Source of the DNA: Pseudomonas sp. UMAB-08
GTDB taxonomy: Bacteria; Pseudomonadota; Gammaproteobacteria; Pseudomonadales; Pseudomonadaceae
DNA length: 64,000 nucleotides
Assembly (NCBI RefSeq): GCF_900095225.1
Contig: NZ_LT607416.1
Coordinates: 409,192-473,191 of the forward strand
Direction of reading: 5' to 3'
Shown here piece after piece: positions 45,203 to 54,810 of this stretch (position 1 is its first letter; every line of letters begins with the position of its first letter). Below the pieces are notes generated by a model that searched no databases, was not told the origin of the DNA, and worked only from the letters and a program-made list of their open reading frames with translations. The translations under genes and the position numbers were made by a program.

Positions 45203-45233
45203 AGCCTGTTTCCTGGCGTAGAGGGGACAGGCT
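45203..45233 (+). promoter_or_regulatory. Inverted repeat in the nlpD-rpoS gap
   Basis: AGCCTGT and ACAGGCT form a perfect 7-bp stem, extended inwards by CC/GG pairs, 67 nt before the rpoS start. It could be part of the rpoS mRNA leader structure or the end of the nlpD transcript; no T run follows. Confidence 0.4.
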
Positions 45234-45299
45234 CAAGCGTTGCCATGGAAATTAGGCGCCGCTAGGGCTTGAGGTCGAACTCACCAAAGGACTATAACA

Positions 45300-46304
45300 A
45301 TGGCTCTCAGTAAAGAAGCGCCGGAGTTTGACATCGACGATGAGGTGCTCCTTATGGAACCCGGCATCGTTCTGGACAAGGTTTCGAGCAAGGAAACTGC
45401 TGTAACTCCTGCCCGCGCCAAAGCCAAACACTCCACAACGCTCAAGCAACACAAGTACATCGACTACACCCGGGCGCTCGACGCCACCCAACTGTATCTG
45501 AATGAAATTGGTTTCTCTCCTCTGCTTTCGCCGGAAGAAGAAGTCCACTTTGCGCGTTTGTCGCAGAGCGGTGATCCGGCAGGGCGCAAACGCATGATTG
45601 AAAGCAATCTGCGGCTGGTGGTAAAAATCGCCCGACGCTACGTCAATCGTGGACTCTCATTGCTTGACCTGATCGAAGAAGGCAACCTGGGCCTGATCCG
45701 GGCGGTCGAAAAATTCGATCCTGAACGCGGTTTCCGCTTCTCAACCTACGCGACATGGTGGATTCGCCAGACCATCGAGCGTGCCATCATGAATCAGACC
45801 CGCACGATCAGGTTGCCAATTCATGTGGTCAAAGAGCTTAACGTGTACTTGCGTGCCGCTCGTGAACTGACCCAGAAACTTGATCACGAACCCTCTCCGG
45901 AAGAAATCGCCAACCTGCTCGAGAAGCCGGTCGGCGAGGTCAAACGCATGCTTGGGCTCAATGAGCGGGTGTCCTCCGTTGACGTTTCCCTTGGTCCGGA
46001 CTCGGACAAGACATTGCTCGATACGTTGACCGATGATCGCCCTACGGACCCGTGTGAGCTGCTGCAGGACGATGATCTTTCCCAGAGTATCGATCAGTGG
46101 CTTTCCGAGCTCACTGATAAGCAGCGTGAGGTGGTAATAAGGCGTTTCGGCTTGCGAGGACATGAAAGCAGTACCTTGGAAGACGTAGGCCTGGAAATTG
46201 GTTTGACCCGTGAAAGGGTCAGGCAGATCCAGGTCGAGGGCCTCAAGCGCTTGCGTGAGATTCTTGAAAAGAACGGTCTGTCGAGTGAGTCTCTGTTTCA
46301 ATAG
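45300..46304 (+). CDS. rpoS: RpoS, stationary-phase sigma factor
   Basis: Sigma-38, master of the general stress and stationary-phase response. The 334 residues match Pseudomonas RpoS length. Region 2 includes [82 protein letters not shown] (promoter melting and -10 recognition). Region 4 includes [26 protein letters not shown] (-35 recognition). ATG 45300 follows AAAGGACTATAACA. The gene is intact. Confidence 0.98.
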   Translation: MALSKEAPEFDIDDEVLLMEPGIVLDKVSSKETAVTPARAKAKHSTTLKQHKYIDYTRALDATQLYLNEIGFSPLLSPEEEVHFARLSQSGDPAGRKRMIESNLRLVVKIARRYVNRGLSLLDLIEEGNLGLIRAVEKFDPERGFRFSTYATWWIRQTIERAIMNQTRTIRLPIHVVKELNVYLRAARELTQKLDHEPSPEEIANLLEKPVGEVKRMLGLNERVSSVDVSLGPDSDKTLLDTLTDDRPTDPCELLQDDDLSQSIDQWLSELTDKQREVVIRRFGLRGHESSTLEDVGLEIGLTRERVRQIQVEGLKRLREILEKNGLSSESLFQ

Positions 46305-46347
46305 CTGTGCACAGACTCAAGTGTGTGCGATGTAGTGCGACCGACTT

Positions 46348-46380
46348 ATAAAAACACCTCGACTGGGTCGGGGTGTTTTT
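46348..46380 (+). terminator. rpoS terminator
   Basis: Thirteen-pair stem AAAAACACCTCGA / TCGGGGTGTTTTT with one G-U pair and a 5-nt loop, T run included, 44 nt after the rpoS stop. Confidence 0.88.
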
Positions 46381-46476
46381 ATATTCGCGATATGGATAAG
46401 TGGCAGTGTGTTTTTCATGCTTTTTTAGATGATGCCTTTAATACGTTAAGCGCGACGAGCAATAAGGCGTTTTCTA

Positions 46477-46494
46477 TGTAAGCCTTTGCTTACG
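46477..46494 (+). promoter_or_regulatory. GacA upstream activating sequence of rsmZ
   Basis: TGTAAG-CCTTTG-CTTACG matches the known TGTAAG-N6-CTTACA element of Gac-regulated small RNA genes at 11 of 12 fixed positions. Its centre lies about 180 bp upstream of the inferred rsmZ start, the usual distance. Confidence 0.85.
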
Positions 46495-46632
46495 CGTGGT
46501 GTAAGTCATCGTAAGTTTTGAGGGGGGAATACTGTCTTTTTCCCCATTGTTATTTGTATATTTCATTGATTTTAAAGGATATTTAATTTTACTGATTGAG
46601 CCGTCAGGACTCTTTTTGAAAACTTTGAGCGG

Positions 46633-46660
46633 TTGCTCTTGGCGGTTAAATCACTAAGAT
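46633..46660 (+). promoter_or_regulatory. rsmZ promoter
   Basis: TTGCTC (46633-46638) and TAAGAT (46655-46660), 16-nt spacer, placing transcription start near 46668. Together with the GacA palindrome upstream this forms the expected Gac-dependent promoter. Confidence 0.7.
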
Positions 46661-46667
46661 AAGAACT

Positions 46668-46796
46668 GTGTCCAGGGATAGACACAGGCCGTCAAGGATG
46701 ACAGTCAAGGACATCGCAGGATGCGATTCATCAGGATGATGAAAGGGATTACAGGGACTAAGGACAATATGGGCGGGTCATACCGCCCTTTTTTTT
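46668..46796 (+). ncRNA. rsmZ: RsmZ regulatory RNA
   Basis: Small RNA that sequesters RsmA/RsmE (CsrA family) proteins and so relieves translational repression of Gac-regulated genes. About 129 nt. The 5' end GTGTC...GACAC forms a hairpin exposing an AGGGA loop. Eight GGA motifs occur at 46676, 46696, 46709, 46719, 46734, 46746, 46755 and 46762. The 3' end is a terminator: GGGCGG/CCGCCC (46771-46788) plus eight T. Location between rpoS and fdxA is the conserved site of rsmZ in Pseudomonas. The exact 5' end is inferred from the promoter. Confidence 0.93.
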
Positions 46797-46860
46797 GCCT
46801 GCAGAAAACTGCCGGTGCAGCAGGGCCCGTTTGGGCGGACCCTGTTTAAAGACTCAAAAT

Positions 46861-46887
46861 ACAAAAGGCCCCAGAGGGGCCTTTTGT
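46861..46887 (-). terminator. fdxA terminator
   Basis: Perfect 12-bp inverted repeat ACAAAAGGCCCC / GGGGCCTTTTGT with a 3-nt loop. Read on the minus strand it ends in a T-rich TTTTGTATTTT, just past the fdxA stop. Confidence 0.85.
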
Positions 46888-46901
46888 AAGAGCAATACGA
46901 C

Positions 46902-47225
46902 TTAGCGCTCTAGATCTTTGAGCTTGCCTTTGACGCCATCCCACTCTTCAGCATCGGGCAGGCCTTCTTTCTTCTCGGTGATATTTGGCCAGATTTCCGC
47001 TAACTCTACGTTCAGCTGGATAAATGCCTGCATATCCTCAGGCACTTCATCTTCCGAGAAGATCGCCTGTGCCGGGCACTCAGGCTCGCAGAGTGCACAG
47101 TCGATGCACTCATCCGGGTGAATCACCAGGAAATTCGGGCCTTCGTAGAAGCAGTCCACCGGACACACTTCTACGCAGTCGGTGTACTTGCACTTGATGC
47201 AGTTGTCGGTGACGACGAAGGTCAT
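46902..47225 (-). CDS. fdxA: FdxA, 7Fe ferredoxin
   Basis: Small electron carrier with one [3Fe-4S] and one [4Fe-4S] cluster, 107 residues. The N-terminal cluster region [18 protein letters not shown] lacks the usual spacing of a second CxxC in the first motif, as in 7Fe proteins, and the second motif [17 protein letters not shown] is complete. It lies between rsmZ and mutS as in other Pseudomonas, transcribed towards rsmZ and stopped by its own terminator. Confidence 0.95.
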   Translation of the reverse strand: MTFVVTDNCIKCKYTDCVEVCPVDCFYEGPNFLVIHPDECIDCALCEPECPAQAIFSEDEVPEDMQAFIQLNVELAEIWPNITEKKEGLPDAEEWDGVKGKLKDLER

Positions 47226-47322
47226 TTCTAATTCTCTCCTCAGGCGGCGGTAGCAGAGCCCTTCCAGCAGGGCTGCTAAGTTCGGGAATTTCCCAGGCCG
47301 TGTGAAACCAATACATTCAGTA

Positions 47323-47352
47323 GCAAGGCGCTTATACGGCGTCGCGCCTTGC
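47323..47352. repeat. Inverted repeat between fdxA and mutS
   Basis: Perfect 9-bp arms GCAAGGCGC / GCGCCTTGC separated by 12 nt, extended by GTA/TAC after a 2-nt bulge. A second hairpin (AGCAG-GCCCT / AGGGCTGCT, with one bulge) lies at 47250-47275. Neither has a T run. They may be mutS mRNA 3' structures or a fdxA operator. Confidence 0.45.
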
Positions 47353-47462
47353 CCTACCGTGGTTCGTTCGCTTTCACGCGGCTCGGATAATCTGCGCAGT
47401 CAGGCTAAAAACCCGCAGCATCCCAAACCGCGCGGGATTCTAACAGCTTGCAGCGATTGCCG

Positions 47463-50042
47463 TTAGATGCGCGACTGCAAGGCATACAATAACTCTAGCG
47501 CCTGGCGCGGTGTCAGGTCGTCTACTTTGGTTTTTGACAACTCTTCGAGTACCGGATGTGGAAGGCTGGCGAACATATCGCTTTGCTGTGGGGTCGATGG
47601 TTTGCCAGGGACTGACCGGGGCGCCTCGTGGGGCAGGCTCGTGGTTTCCAAGCGCTGCAAGTGTTCCTTTGCGCGCAGGATGACCTTGGCTGGAACCCCC
47701 GCCAGCTGGGCCACGGCCAGGCCATAGCTTTGGCTGGCAGGTCCGGGCAATACGCGGTGCAGGAAGACGATTCGTTCATTGTGCTCCGTGGCGTTCAGGT
47801 GCACGTTCGCAACCAGCGGCTCGTTTTCCGGGAGTACCGTCAGCTCGAAATAGTGGGTGGCGAACAGCGTATAGGCGCGCAACTGGGCGAGACATTCTGC
47901 CGCAGCCCACGCCAGTGATAACCCGTCGAATGTGCTGGTGCCGCGCCCGACTTCATCCATCAATACCAGGCTGCGGTCGGTCGCGTTATGCAGAATGTTC
48001 GCGGTTTCGCTCATTTCCACCATAAAGGTCGAACGGCCGCCTGCCAGATCGTCGCTGGAACCGATCCGGGTAAAGATCCGATCCACCAACGACAGCTCGC
48101 AACTGGCTGCTGGCACAAAGCTGCCGATATGAGCCAGCAAAACGATCAGGGCGGTCTGGCGCATGTACGTCGACTTACCGCCCATGTTCGGTCCGGTGAT
48201 CACCAGCATTCGAGTGTTGTCATCGAGCGCCAGGTCGTTGGCGACGAATGGGCTGGTCAATACTTGCTCGACAACCGGGTGCCGACCTTGTTCGATGCGC
48301 ATGCATGGCTCATCGACGAAGCGTGGGCAGTTCAGGTCAAGGTTCAGCGCGCGCTCAGCCAGGTTGCTCAGTACGTCCAGTTCAGCCAATGCCGCAGCCG
48401 TGTCTTGCAAGGGCGCCAAATGACCGATCAGGTCTTCGAGCAACGCTTCGTAGAGCATCTTTTCGCGAGCCAGTGCACGGCTCTTGGCTGACAGCGCCTT
48501 GTCTTCGAACGCCTTCAACTCGGGAGTGATGAAGCGCTCGGCGCCTTTGAGTGTCTGGCGCCGGATATAGTCGGCGGGCGCCTGCTCGGCTTGCTTGCTC
48601 GGCAGCTCGATAAAGTAGCCGTGAATCCGGTTGTAGCCGACCTTGAGGTTGGCCAGCCCCGTACGGGCTTTTTCTCGGGCTTCCAGATCAATCAGAAACT
48701 GTCCGGCGTTCTCGCTGAGCGATTGCAGGTCGTCGAGCTCGGCGTCGTAGCCGGTTTTCAGCACGCCGCCATCACGAATGACTGCAGGCGGGTTGTCGAT
48801 GACGGCTCGCTGCAGCAGGTCCGCTAATTCCGGGTAGGTGCTGGTCGTCAGCGCCAGTTGCTGGAGGTGCGGAGCTTCCAGGTCAGCCATTGCTCGTTGT
48901 AGCTCGGGCAATGCCGCCAGGGCGTCGCGCAGCCGCGCCAGATCACGCGGACGTGCGTTGCGCAGGCCAATCCGGGCGAGAATCCGCTCGATATCACCGA
49001 TTTCCTTCAACTGCGGCTGCAGGTGTTCGAAGCGGTAGCGTTCAAGCAGGCACGTGATTGAGCTTTGTCGGGCTTGCAGCACGCTCAAGTCTCGTAACGG
49101 GCGATTCAGCCAGCGTGTCAGCAGGCGACTGCCCATGGCGGTCTGGCAGCGGTCCATGACCGATTGCAGAGTATTGTCGCGTCCGCCTGCCAGATTGGTG
49201 TCCAGCTCCAGGTTGCGTCGACTGGCGCCATCGAGCACGACCGTATCATCCAGTCGTTCATGACGCAGGCTGCGTAAATGCGGGAGAGCGGTGCGCTGGG
49301 TTTCTTTGGCATAACCGAGCAGGCAACCCGCGGCTCCGATAGCCAGTGTCAGGTTCTCGCAACCAAAGCCCTTGAGGTCCTGGGTAGAGAATTGCTGGCA
49401 CAGGCTTTTAAGCGCCGAATCGCGCTCGAAGTCCCACGGCGCACGACGCCGGGTCCCACGTCGCTTCTCGGCGGGCAAGCCCTGTGGCCAATCATCGGGG
49501 ATCATCAGCTCGACTGGATTGATTCGCTCCAGCTCCGCCAGCAGGTTTTCCCAGCCCTTGATTTCAAGAACACTGAAATTGCCACTGGTGATGTCCAGAA
49601 CAGCGAGGCCAAACAGGCGTTCATCGCCCAATACTGCAGCAATCAGGTTGTCCCTGCGTTCGTCGAGCAGCGCCTCGTCGCTGACCGTGCCGGGTGTAAT
49701 GATCCGCACGACCTGACGGTCCACCGGGCCTTTACTGGTAGCGGGATCGCCGACCTGTTCGCAGATCACTACCGACTCGCCGAGCTTTACCAGCTTCGCG
49801 AGATAACCTTCGGCCGCATGGTAAGGAATCCCGCACATGGGAATCGCCTGTCCCGCCGACTGGCCGCGCGCAGTCAGCGTGATATCCAGCAGCTTGGAGG
49901 CCTTTTTGGCGTCTTCGTAGAAGATTTCGTAGAAGTCGCCCATGCGATAGAACATCAACTGATCAGGGTGTTGATTTTTCAACCGCCAATATTGCTGCAT
50001 CATCGGGGTGTGTGAGGACAGGTCAGTCAATGCTTTATTCAT
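47463..50042 (-). CDS. mutS: MutS, DNA mismatch recognition protein
   Basis: Binds mismatches and starts methyl-independent (in Pseudomonas) mismatch repair with MutL. The 859 residues include the mismatch-wedge FYE in [15 protein letters not shown] near residue 36. The ATPase Walker [12 protein letters not shown] lies near residue 620, [23 protein letters not shown] (Walker B) near 690 and THYFELT near 725. I use ATG 50042 ([15 protein letters not shown]). A TTG four codons later would give the start seen in P. aeruginosa, and a TTG at 50066 is also open. No start has a strong ribosome binding site. Confidence 0.97.
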   Translation of the reverse strand: MNKALTDLSSHTPMMQQYWRLKNQHPDQLMFYRMGDFYEIFYEDAKKASKLLDITLTARGQSAGQAIPMCGIPYHAAEGYLAKLVKLGESVVICEQVGDPATSKGPVDRQVVRIITPGTVSDEALLDERRDNLIAAVLGDERLFGLAVLDITSGNFSVLEIKGWENLLAELERINPVELMIPDDWPQGLPAEKRRGTRRRAPWDFERDSALKSLCQQFSTQDLKGFGCENLTLAIGAAGCLLGYAKETQRTALPHLRSLRHERLDDTVVLDGASRRNLELDTNLAGGRDNTLQSVMDRCQTAMGSRLLTRWLNRPLRDLSVLQARQSSITCLLERYRFEHLQPQLKEIGDIERILARIGLRNARPRDLARLRDALAALPELQRAMADLEAPHLQQLALTTSTYPELADLLQRAVIDNPPAVIRDGGVLKTGYDAELDDLQSLSENAGQFLIDLEAREKARTGLANLKVGYNRIHGYFIELPSKQAEQAPADYIRRQTLKGAERFITPELKAFEDKALSAKSRALAREKMLYEALLEDLIGHLAPLQDTAAALAELDVLSNLAERALNLDLNCPRFVDEPCMRIEQGRHPVVEQVLTSPFVANDLALDDNTRMLVITGPNMGGKSTYMRQTALIVLLAHIGSFVPAASCELSLVDRIFTRIGSSDDLAGGRSTFMVEMSETANILHNATDRSLVLMDEVGRGTSTFDGLSLAWAAAECLAQLRAYTLFATHYFELTVLPENEPLVANVHLNATEHNERIVFLHRVLPGPASQSYGLAVAQLAGVPAKVILRAKEHLQRLETTSLPHEAPRSVPGKPSTPQQSDMFASLPHPVLEELSKTKVDDLTPRQALELLYALQSRI

Positions 50043-50294
50043 CGGTTTTTTAGGCGAGTTCGTCAAAAGTGGGGGCCAGATGTCGGGCGCCTTGCGGACT
50101 TCATCGGCGTGGATGAAGTCCTGTGCCCGTCTGTTTTTACAATGGGCGCAAGGTTAACACGCACGATCTTGCCTCGCAGAGTGGAGCCTGGCGAAAAGCC
50201 TGGTTACGACTTTGCGATGGGCTATTGCGCAGACATGGCTACGCTTGCATTCAAGCTGTTTCATTCCAGAGAACAGCAGGAACAGGATGTTCTT

Positions 50295-50417
50295 ATGTCG
50301 AATAAACGTGGTCGAGATGCAGTCAATGGTCGCTTCATCCCCATTGATGAGGCAAAAAAGCGCCCGAGAGAAACAATAATTGAAACCGTCAAAAAGCCGG
50401 CCAAGAGAGGTCGGTAG
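50295..50417 (+). CDS. Small basic hypothetical protein, 40 residues
   Basis: ATG 50295 with AGGA 7 nt upstream encodes a 40-residue peptide, MSNKRGRDAVNGRFIPIDEA... ending KKPAKRGR. It is strongly basic (about one third Lys/Arg), has no hydrophobic segment and no cysteines. The frame is open upstream to 50109, but only the short product has a ribosome binding site. It lies between divergent mutS and pncC. No function recognised; a nucleic-acid-binding role would fit the composition only. Confidence 0.55.
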   Translation: MSNKRGRDAVNGRFIPIDEAKKRPRETIIETVKKPAKRGR

Positions 50418-50530
50418 TCATTCAATCGTGCTTGATCCAAGAGCAGGAGCGGTCGAATGCTTCTGTCCTTGCACGTATAAAGAGCTCGTGTACGGTGTCT
50501 CACCTGACGTGCTGAAAATCGGAGAAGGTC

Positions 50531-51031
50531 GTGGATGATATTACCCAGCTTGCGGCTTTACTCGGCAAGCACCTGCAATCGTTGAGGGCGCAGGTAACCA
50601 CCGCTGAATCCTGCACGGGGGGCGGGATTGCCGAGGCGATTACCCGTATACCCGGTAGCTCTGCCTGGTTCGAGGCCGGTTATGTCACCTATTCGAACGC
50701 GCAAAAAAACCTTCAACTGAACGTGCCGGCCGAACTGTTCAGCTCGGTGGGAGCGGTCAGTCGCGAAGTGGTCGAGGCCATGGTGTCGGGCGCACAGGAA
50801 AAAAGCGGGGCACAGTTTGCCGTCGCGGTCAGCGGCGTTGCCGGGCCTGATGGAGGCTCGGCGGACAAGCCAGTAGGGACGGTATGGCTTGCATGGGGCG
50901 CGGGACAGCAGCTCGTTTCCGTGCGCAGGCAGTTTGACGGTGACCGTGATCAGGTCCGCCGACAAACGGTGAAGGCCGCGCTAGAGGGGCTGATACAGCT
51001 CGCGGCTGGAGAAATACTAAAACGGGGGTAG
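50531..51031 (+). CDS. pncC: CinA C-terminal-domain protein, nicotinamide-nucleotide amidohydrolase (PncC)
   Basis: Deamidates nicotinamide mononucleotide to nicotinate mononucleotide in pyridine nucleotide salvage. The 166 residues consist of the single CinA-C domain: VTTAESCTGGGIAEAITRIPGSSAWFEAGYVTYSN near residue 22 and FAVAVSGVAGPDGGSADKPVGTVWLAW near residue 95. GTG 50531 has GGAGAAGG just upstream. In many bacteria this gene immediately precedes recA, as here. Confidence 0.9.
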   Translation: MDDITQLAALLGKHLQSLRAQVTTAESCTGGGIAEAITRIPGSSAWFEAGYVTYSNAQKNLQLNVPAELFSSVGAVSREVVEAMVSGAQEKSGAQFAVAVSGVAGPDGGSADKPVGTVWLAWGAGQQLVSVRRQFDGDRDQVRRQTVKAALEGLIQLAAGEILKRG

Positions 51032-51056
51032 GCGAGCGCTCCACCCTGTGGAATAA

Positions 51057-51076
51057 TACTGTCTACTTATACAGGT
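51057..51076 (+). promoter_or_regulatory. LexA (SOS) box of recA
   Basis: TACTGT-CTACTTAT-ACAGGT fits the CTGT-N8-ACAG consensus exactly in its core, 41 nt upstream of the recA start. Confers SOS induction of recA, probably with recX. Confidence 0.93.
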
Positions 51077-51116
51077 GTTGTGGCCGTCAGGCCTTATTGA
51101 TTACGTGAGGACTTCA

Positions 51117-52208
51117 ATGGACGAGAACAAGAAGAAAGCCTTGGCTGCGGCCTTGGGTCAGATCGAGCGTCAATTCGGCAAAGGTGCCGTGATGCGCATG
51201 GGGGATCATGACCGCCAAGCGATTCCTTCTATTTCTACCGGTTCACTCGGGTTGGATATCGCCCTCGGTATCGGTGGCTTGCCACGCGGCCGAATCGTTG
51301 AAATCTACGGTCCGGAATCCTCGGGTAAAACCACGCTGACGCTTTCGGTTATCGCTCAAGCCCAAAAGCTGGGCGCTACCTGTGCATTCGTTGATGCTGA
51401 GCACGCGCTCGATCCTGAATACGCGGGCAAGCTTGGCGTCAATGTTGACGACCTGCTGGTGTCGCAACCCGATACCGGTGAGCAAGCGCTGGAAATCACC
51501 GACATGCTGGTGCGCTCCAACGCCGTCGACGTTATCGTTATCGACTCCGTAGCAGCCCTGGTTCCGAAAGCTGAAATCGAAGGCGAAATGGGTGATATGC
51601 ACGTAGGCCTTCAGGCCCGTCTGATGTCACAGGCGCTGCGTAAAATCACCGGTAATATCAAGAACGCCAACTGCCTGGTCATCTTCATCAACCAGATCCG
51701 TATGAAGATCGGTGTGATGTTCGGTAGCCCGGAAACCACCACGGGCGGTAATGCGCTCAAGTTCTATGCTTCGGTCCGTCTGGACATCCGCCGTACTGGC
51801 GCGGTGAAAGAAGGTGATGAAGTTGTAGGCAGTGAAACCCGCGTCAAAGTCGTGAAGAACAAAGTGGCTCCGCCGTTCCGCCAGGCCGAGTTCCAGATTC
51901 TCTACGGCAAGGGCATTTACCTGAACGGCGAGATCATTGATCTGGCTGTACTTCACGGTTTTGTAGAGAAATCCGGTGCCTGGTACAGCTATCAGGGCAG
52001 CAAGATTGGCCAGGGCAAAGCCAACTCGGCCAAGTTCCTGGCGGATAATCCGGAAGTCGGTGCGAACCTCGAGAAGCTGATTCGTGAAAAGCTGCTGACT
52101 CCGACTGCCGATACCAAGGCATCGCCTGCCGCCGACACCAAGGCATTACCTGTCAAAGGTGCCAAAATGTCTGCTGCTGATCTGGCCGAAACCGACGTCG
52201 ATATCTGA
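51117..52208 (+). CDS. recA: RecA recombinase
   Basis: Forms filaments on single-stranded DNA for strand exchange and LexA cleavage. The 363-residue protein starts [23 protein letters not shown] and has Walker [10 protein letters not shown] near residue 66, Walker [11 protein letters not shown] near 140, loop 1 ([18 protein letters not shown]) and loop 2 ([26 protein letters not shown]). The C-terminal tail is longer than in E. coli and contains a near-repeat (ADTKASPA / ADTKALPV) before the acidic end ETDVDI. ATG 51117 follows GTGAGGACTTCA. The open frame to 51075 is not coding. Confidence 0.98.
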   Translation: MDENKKKALAAALGQIERQFGKGAVMRMGDHDRQAIPSISTGSLGLDIALGIGGLPRGRIVEIYGPESSGKTTLTLSVIAQAQKLGATCAFVDAEHALDPEYAGKLGVNVDDLLVSQPDTGEQALEITDMLVRSNAVDVIVIDSVAALVPKAEIEGEMGDMHVGLQARLMSQALRKITGNIKNANCLVIFINQIRMKIGVMFGSPETTTGGNALKFYASVRLDIRRTGAVKEGDEVVGSETRVKVVKNKVAPPFRQAEFQILYGKGIYLNGEIIDLAVLHGFVEKSGAWYSYQGSKIGQGKANSAKFLADNPEVGANLEKLIREKLLTPTADTKASPAADTKALPVKGAKMSAADLAETDVDI

Positions 52209-52216
52209 TACGGCCT

Positions 52217-52684
52217 ATGACAGCGGTGCTTGATACGCCTGTCGCCGTAAGGCGTACTGCAATGGACCTGCTCGCACGTCGCGAGCACGGTCGAGTCGAG
52301 CTGGCGCGTAAGTTGCGTCAGCGCGGCGCCCCTCCTGAATTGATCGAACCTGCCCTCGACCGGCTTACGGAAGAAGGGCTGTTGTCCGAGTCGAGATACC
52401 TCGAAAGCTTCGTTTCTTACCGTGCTCGCTCGGGTCAAGGGCCTTTGCGCATCCGTGAGGAGCTTGGGCAGCGTGGCTTGCCACGAGCAGATATAGAGCA
52501 GGCATTACGCGAGTGTGGCTTCGACTGGCAGGCTCAACTGGAAGAAACCTGGCGACGCAAGTTTGCCGGGAAGCTACCGGTGGACGCTCGCGAGCGTGCA
52601 AAGCAGGGACGTTTCCTTAGCTATCGGGGTTATCCGCTGGACATGATCGGCCGCTTGTTGAGCGGCCGGGGTGCGGATGACTGA
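52217..52684 (+). CDS. recX: RecX, regulator of RecA
   Basis: Caps and modulates RecA filaments. The 155 residues have the three-helix RecX repeats: [47 protein letters not shown] (about 15-65) and [17 protein letters not shown] near 76. It starts 8 nt after the recA stop, so it is co-transcribed under the SOS box. Convergent with the next gene. Confidence 0.94.
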   Translation: MTAVLDTPVAVRRTAMDLLARREHGRVELARKLRQRGAPPELIEPALDRLTEEGLLSESRYLESFVSYRARSGQGPLRIREELGQRGLPRADIEQALRECGFDWQAQLEETWRRKFAGKLPVDARERAKQGRFLSYRGYPLDMIGRLLSGRGADD

Positions 52685-52726
52685 GCGAAGTGGACAAGCC
52701 GCTGAGCTTGCCCGGGGCAGGACCCC

Positions 52727-53845
52727 TTACGTGACCTTTAGCGGTTCACGTACACGGGTTTGTTGTTGGGGAGGCGCTTTGACCCAGTTTTCTGACTTGT
52801 TGATGTAGTCGACCAGTTCGCGCAGGCGGCCCTGGTTTCTTCCATTAAAGTTAAACGCCAGTCGCACAAGATGGCTGAACTGCGGTTCGTCGTGCTCTTC
52901 ACCCATGTACATATGCTGATGGAAGGTATCGCTCAGCCGCAAGTCGGCGAACGCCCCTTGTATGTAGTCGAGTGACTGCTCGTTGAGCGGGTGGTTCATC
53001 CGAATCACGAACTGACTTTTCAGCCATCGGCTTGAATGGAAGTTGTTGTAGAACTGGTTGATTTCATCGACCGCTTCTTCCGCACTGTAAACCAGTCGCA
53101 GCAACTTCATGTCGCTCGGCAAAATGTAATGATTGGCCTCCAGTTGATTGCTGATGAAATTAAGCGCTTCTTGCCAGAAGCTGCCGCCGGGTGTGTCGAG
53201 CAAAACCACAGGCACAAGTGGGCTTTTGCCGGTCTGAATCAACGTCAAGACTTCCAGCGCTTCATCCAGCGTGCCGAAACCGCCAGGGCATAGCACCAGT
53301 CCGTTCGCTTCTTTGACGAAGAACAATTTGCGGATAAAGAAGAAGTGGAAAGGCAGCAGGTTTTCAGTGCCTTCAACGGTGGGGTTTGCATGCTGCTCGA
53401 AAGGCAGAGTGATGTTGAAGCCCAGGCTGTGGTCGAGCCCTGCTCCTTCGTGTGCTGCGGCCATAATGCCGCCACCGGCACCGGTAATCACCATCAGATC
53501 GGAGCGTGCCAAGGCCGCGCCCACTTCCCGTGCCAAGGCATACAACGGATGTTCTACGGGTGTGCGGGCCGAGCCGAACACGGTGACTTTACGACGGCTC
53601 TTGAACTGTTCCAGTATCCGGAAGGCGTGCTCAAGTTCGCGCAATGCTTGCAGGGTGATCTTGGCGTTCCAGCGATTGCGGTCGTCCTGCGCCATGCGCA
53701 GAACAGTCAACATCATGTCGCGGTAGAGCGGTAGATTGGGGCTGTTGGGAGCAACCAGGCCGATATGTTCTTCAACCTTGCGGGTGAGGTCGAAACCATT
53801 GCTCTGGAAGTGTTGAGACAAAAAATCATTCGGTTCATAAGGCAT
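52727..53845 (-). CDS. LOG-family Rossmann-fold nucleotide-binding protein
   Basis: Predicted nucleotide monophosphate phosphoribohydrolase (lysine-decarboxylase-like/LOG fold). The core is present: VTVFGSARTP near residue 87, ITGAGGGIMAAAHEGA near 117, and the hallmark PGGFGTLDEALEVLTLIQTGK near 193. At 372 residues it is longer than plant LOG proteins, with about 80 N-terminal and 90 C-terminal residues beyond the core. ATG 53845 follows AAGGAGA at 8 nt. Substrate not shown by the sequence; it could degrade nucleotides in stress or be regulatory. Confidence 0.8.
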   Translation of the reverse strand: MPYEPNDFLSQHFQSNGFDLTRKVEEHIGLVAPNSPNLPLYRDMMLTVLRMAQDDRNRWNAKITLQALRELEHAFRILEQFKSRRKVTVFGSARTPVEHPLYALAREVGAALARSDLMVITGAGGGIMAAAHEGAGLDHSLGFNITLPFEQHANPTVEGTENLLPFHFFFIRKLFFVKEANGLVLCPGGFGTLDEALEVLTLIQTGKSPLVPVVLLDTPGGSFWQEALNFISNQLEANHYILPSDMKLLRLVYSAEEAVDEINQFYNNFHSSRWLKSQFVIRMNHPLNEQSLDYIQGAFADLRLSDTFHQHMYMGEEHDEPQFSHLVRLAFNFNGRNQGRLRELVDYINKSENWVKAPPQQQTRVREPLKVT

Positions 53846-54145
53846 TCAGACTTTCTCCTTCTGCAGAACCACTGATCGTGCCGACATGATCGACACGACC
53901 GCGCCACATCGTGTGTCGCTGGCTGCCCAGACATTTGTCCGAGCATTACAGCTGGCTTTGGAGTGCCAGTTTCGCACGGATATCGTCACCGAGTGATCCA
54001 TACTGATTCTGCTTATGTCCTTGGGTTAAAAGAAAAACATGGGTACTGCGCAACAGTGCGGGCAACCCCCTTTTTGCCCTGAAAATTAAAAAGCCTTCTA
54101 AATGTATAGACCCTGCTTGTCGCCGTATGAAATTTTTAACCGAGA
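53846..54145. other. Intergenic region before the LOG gene
   Basis: 300 bp holding the LOG gene promoter and the 3' end of the upstream minus-strand gene. A short GGGCAA/TTGCCC stem lies around 54060-54082. I see no gene and no clear terminator. Confidence 0.5.
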
Positions 54146-54556
54146 CTATTTCTTGACCGCGCAATCAGCGGCTTTGAAAGCCTGGGTCGCCACCGGGCGA
54201 TTGGTTTTATATTCGGTGAACTCATACTTGAGCAGCGCGCCCTTGGCCATGAGTTGGCGGTAACCGGTGTTGTGACAAACGCTGTCGCCCAATTGGCTGC
54301 GAACTGCGTCCGGGTTGCTGCGCATCTTCATGGCGTGGCTTTCGCGCACGCTAAGGTGATTGATCAGGACTTTTCCTTCAACGGTGTAACCCTGATCCAG
54401 AATGTCTTCATTGATCGCCCGCGGCGTGCCGACGCTGCTTTCCTTAGCAACTTTTTCCAGCATTTTGCTCAGCTCGAAATCCTGCTTGGAGGCCGCTTGG
54501 GCGCAGAACGGTGCTACCAGCAAAAGCGTAAGGGTGGGGACGATAAGGCGCAGCAT
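54146..54556 (-). CDS. PA3611-family secreted protein (quorum-sensing-regulated virulence factor family)
   Basis: Predicted exported protein of 136 residues with signal peptide MLRLIVPTLTLLLVAPFCAQA, then a mature domain with two cysteines (in DSVCHNTGYRQL and the C-terminal AADCAVKK) likely to form a disulfide. The segment VGTPRAINEDILDQGYTVEGKVLINHLSVRESHAMKMRSNP is, from memory, like P. aeruginosa PA3611, reported as quorum-regulated. ATG 54556 follows CAGGAGAG at 4 nt; the open frame to 54634 is not used. Its biochemical role is unknown. Confidence 0.72.
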   Translation of the reverse strand: MLRLIVPTLTLLLVAPFCAQAASKQDFELSKMLEKVAKESSVGTPRAINEDILDQGYTVEGKVLINHLSVRESHAMKMRSNPDAVRSQLGDSVCHNTGYRQLMAKGALLKYEFTEYKTNRPVATQAFKAADCAVKK

Positions 54557-54810
54557 GAAACTCTCCTGATTCAGTGACTGGCCGTTGGACCAGCGACTTG
54601 AAAGTGCGTTCACTGCCGGGGTCGGTAACGACAAAACCGATCACACGCAGAGCGTGTCTGCCTGGGCAGGCTCAAATGGTCGTGCAGTATAAAGTAAACA
54701 AAGGACAAGGAAACAAAGGGCGCGACATCGGCCTCTGATAAACTGCCCCGACTTCCTATCTGCCGAGTTTCTGCTGTGTCGATGCTTTTTATTTGTCGGC
54801 GTCATCCGCA

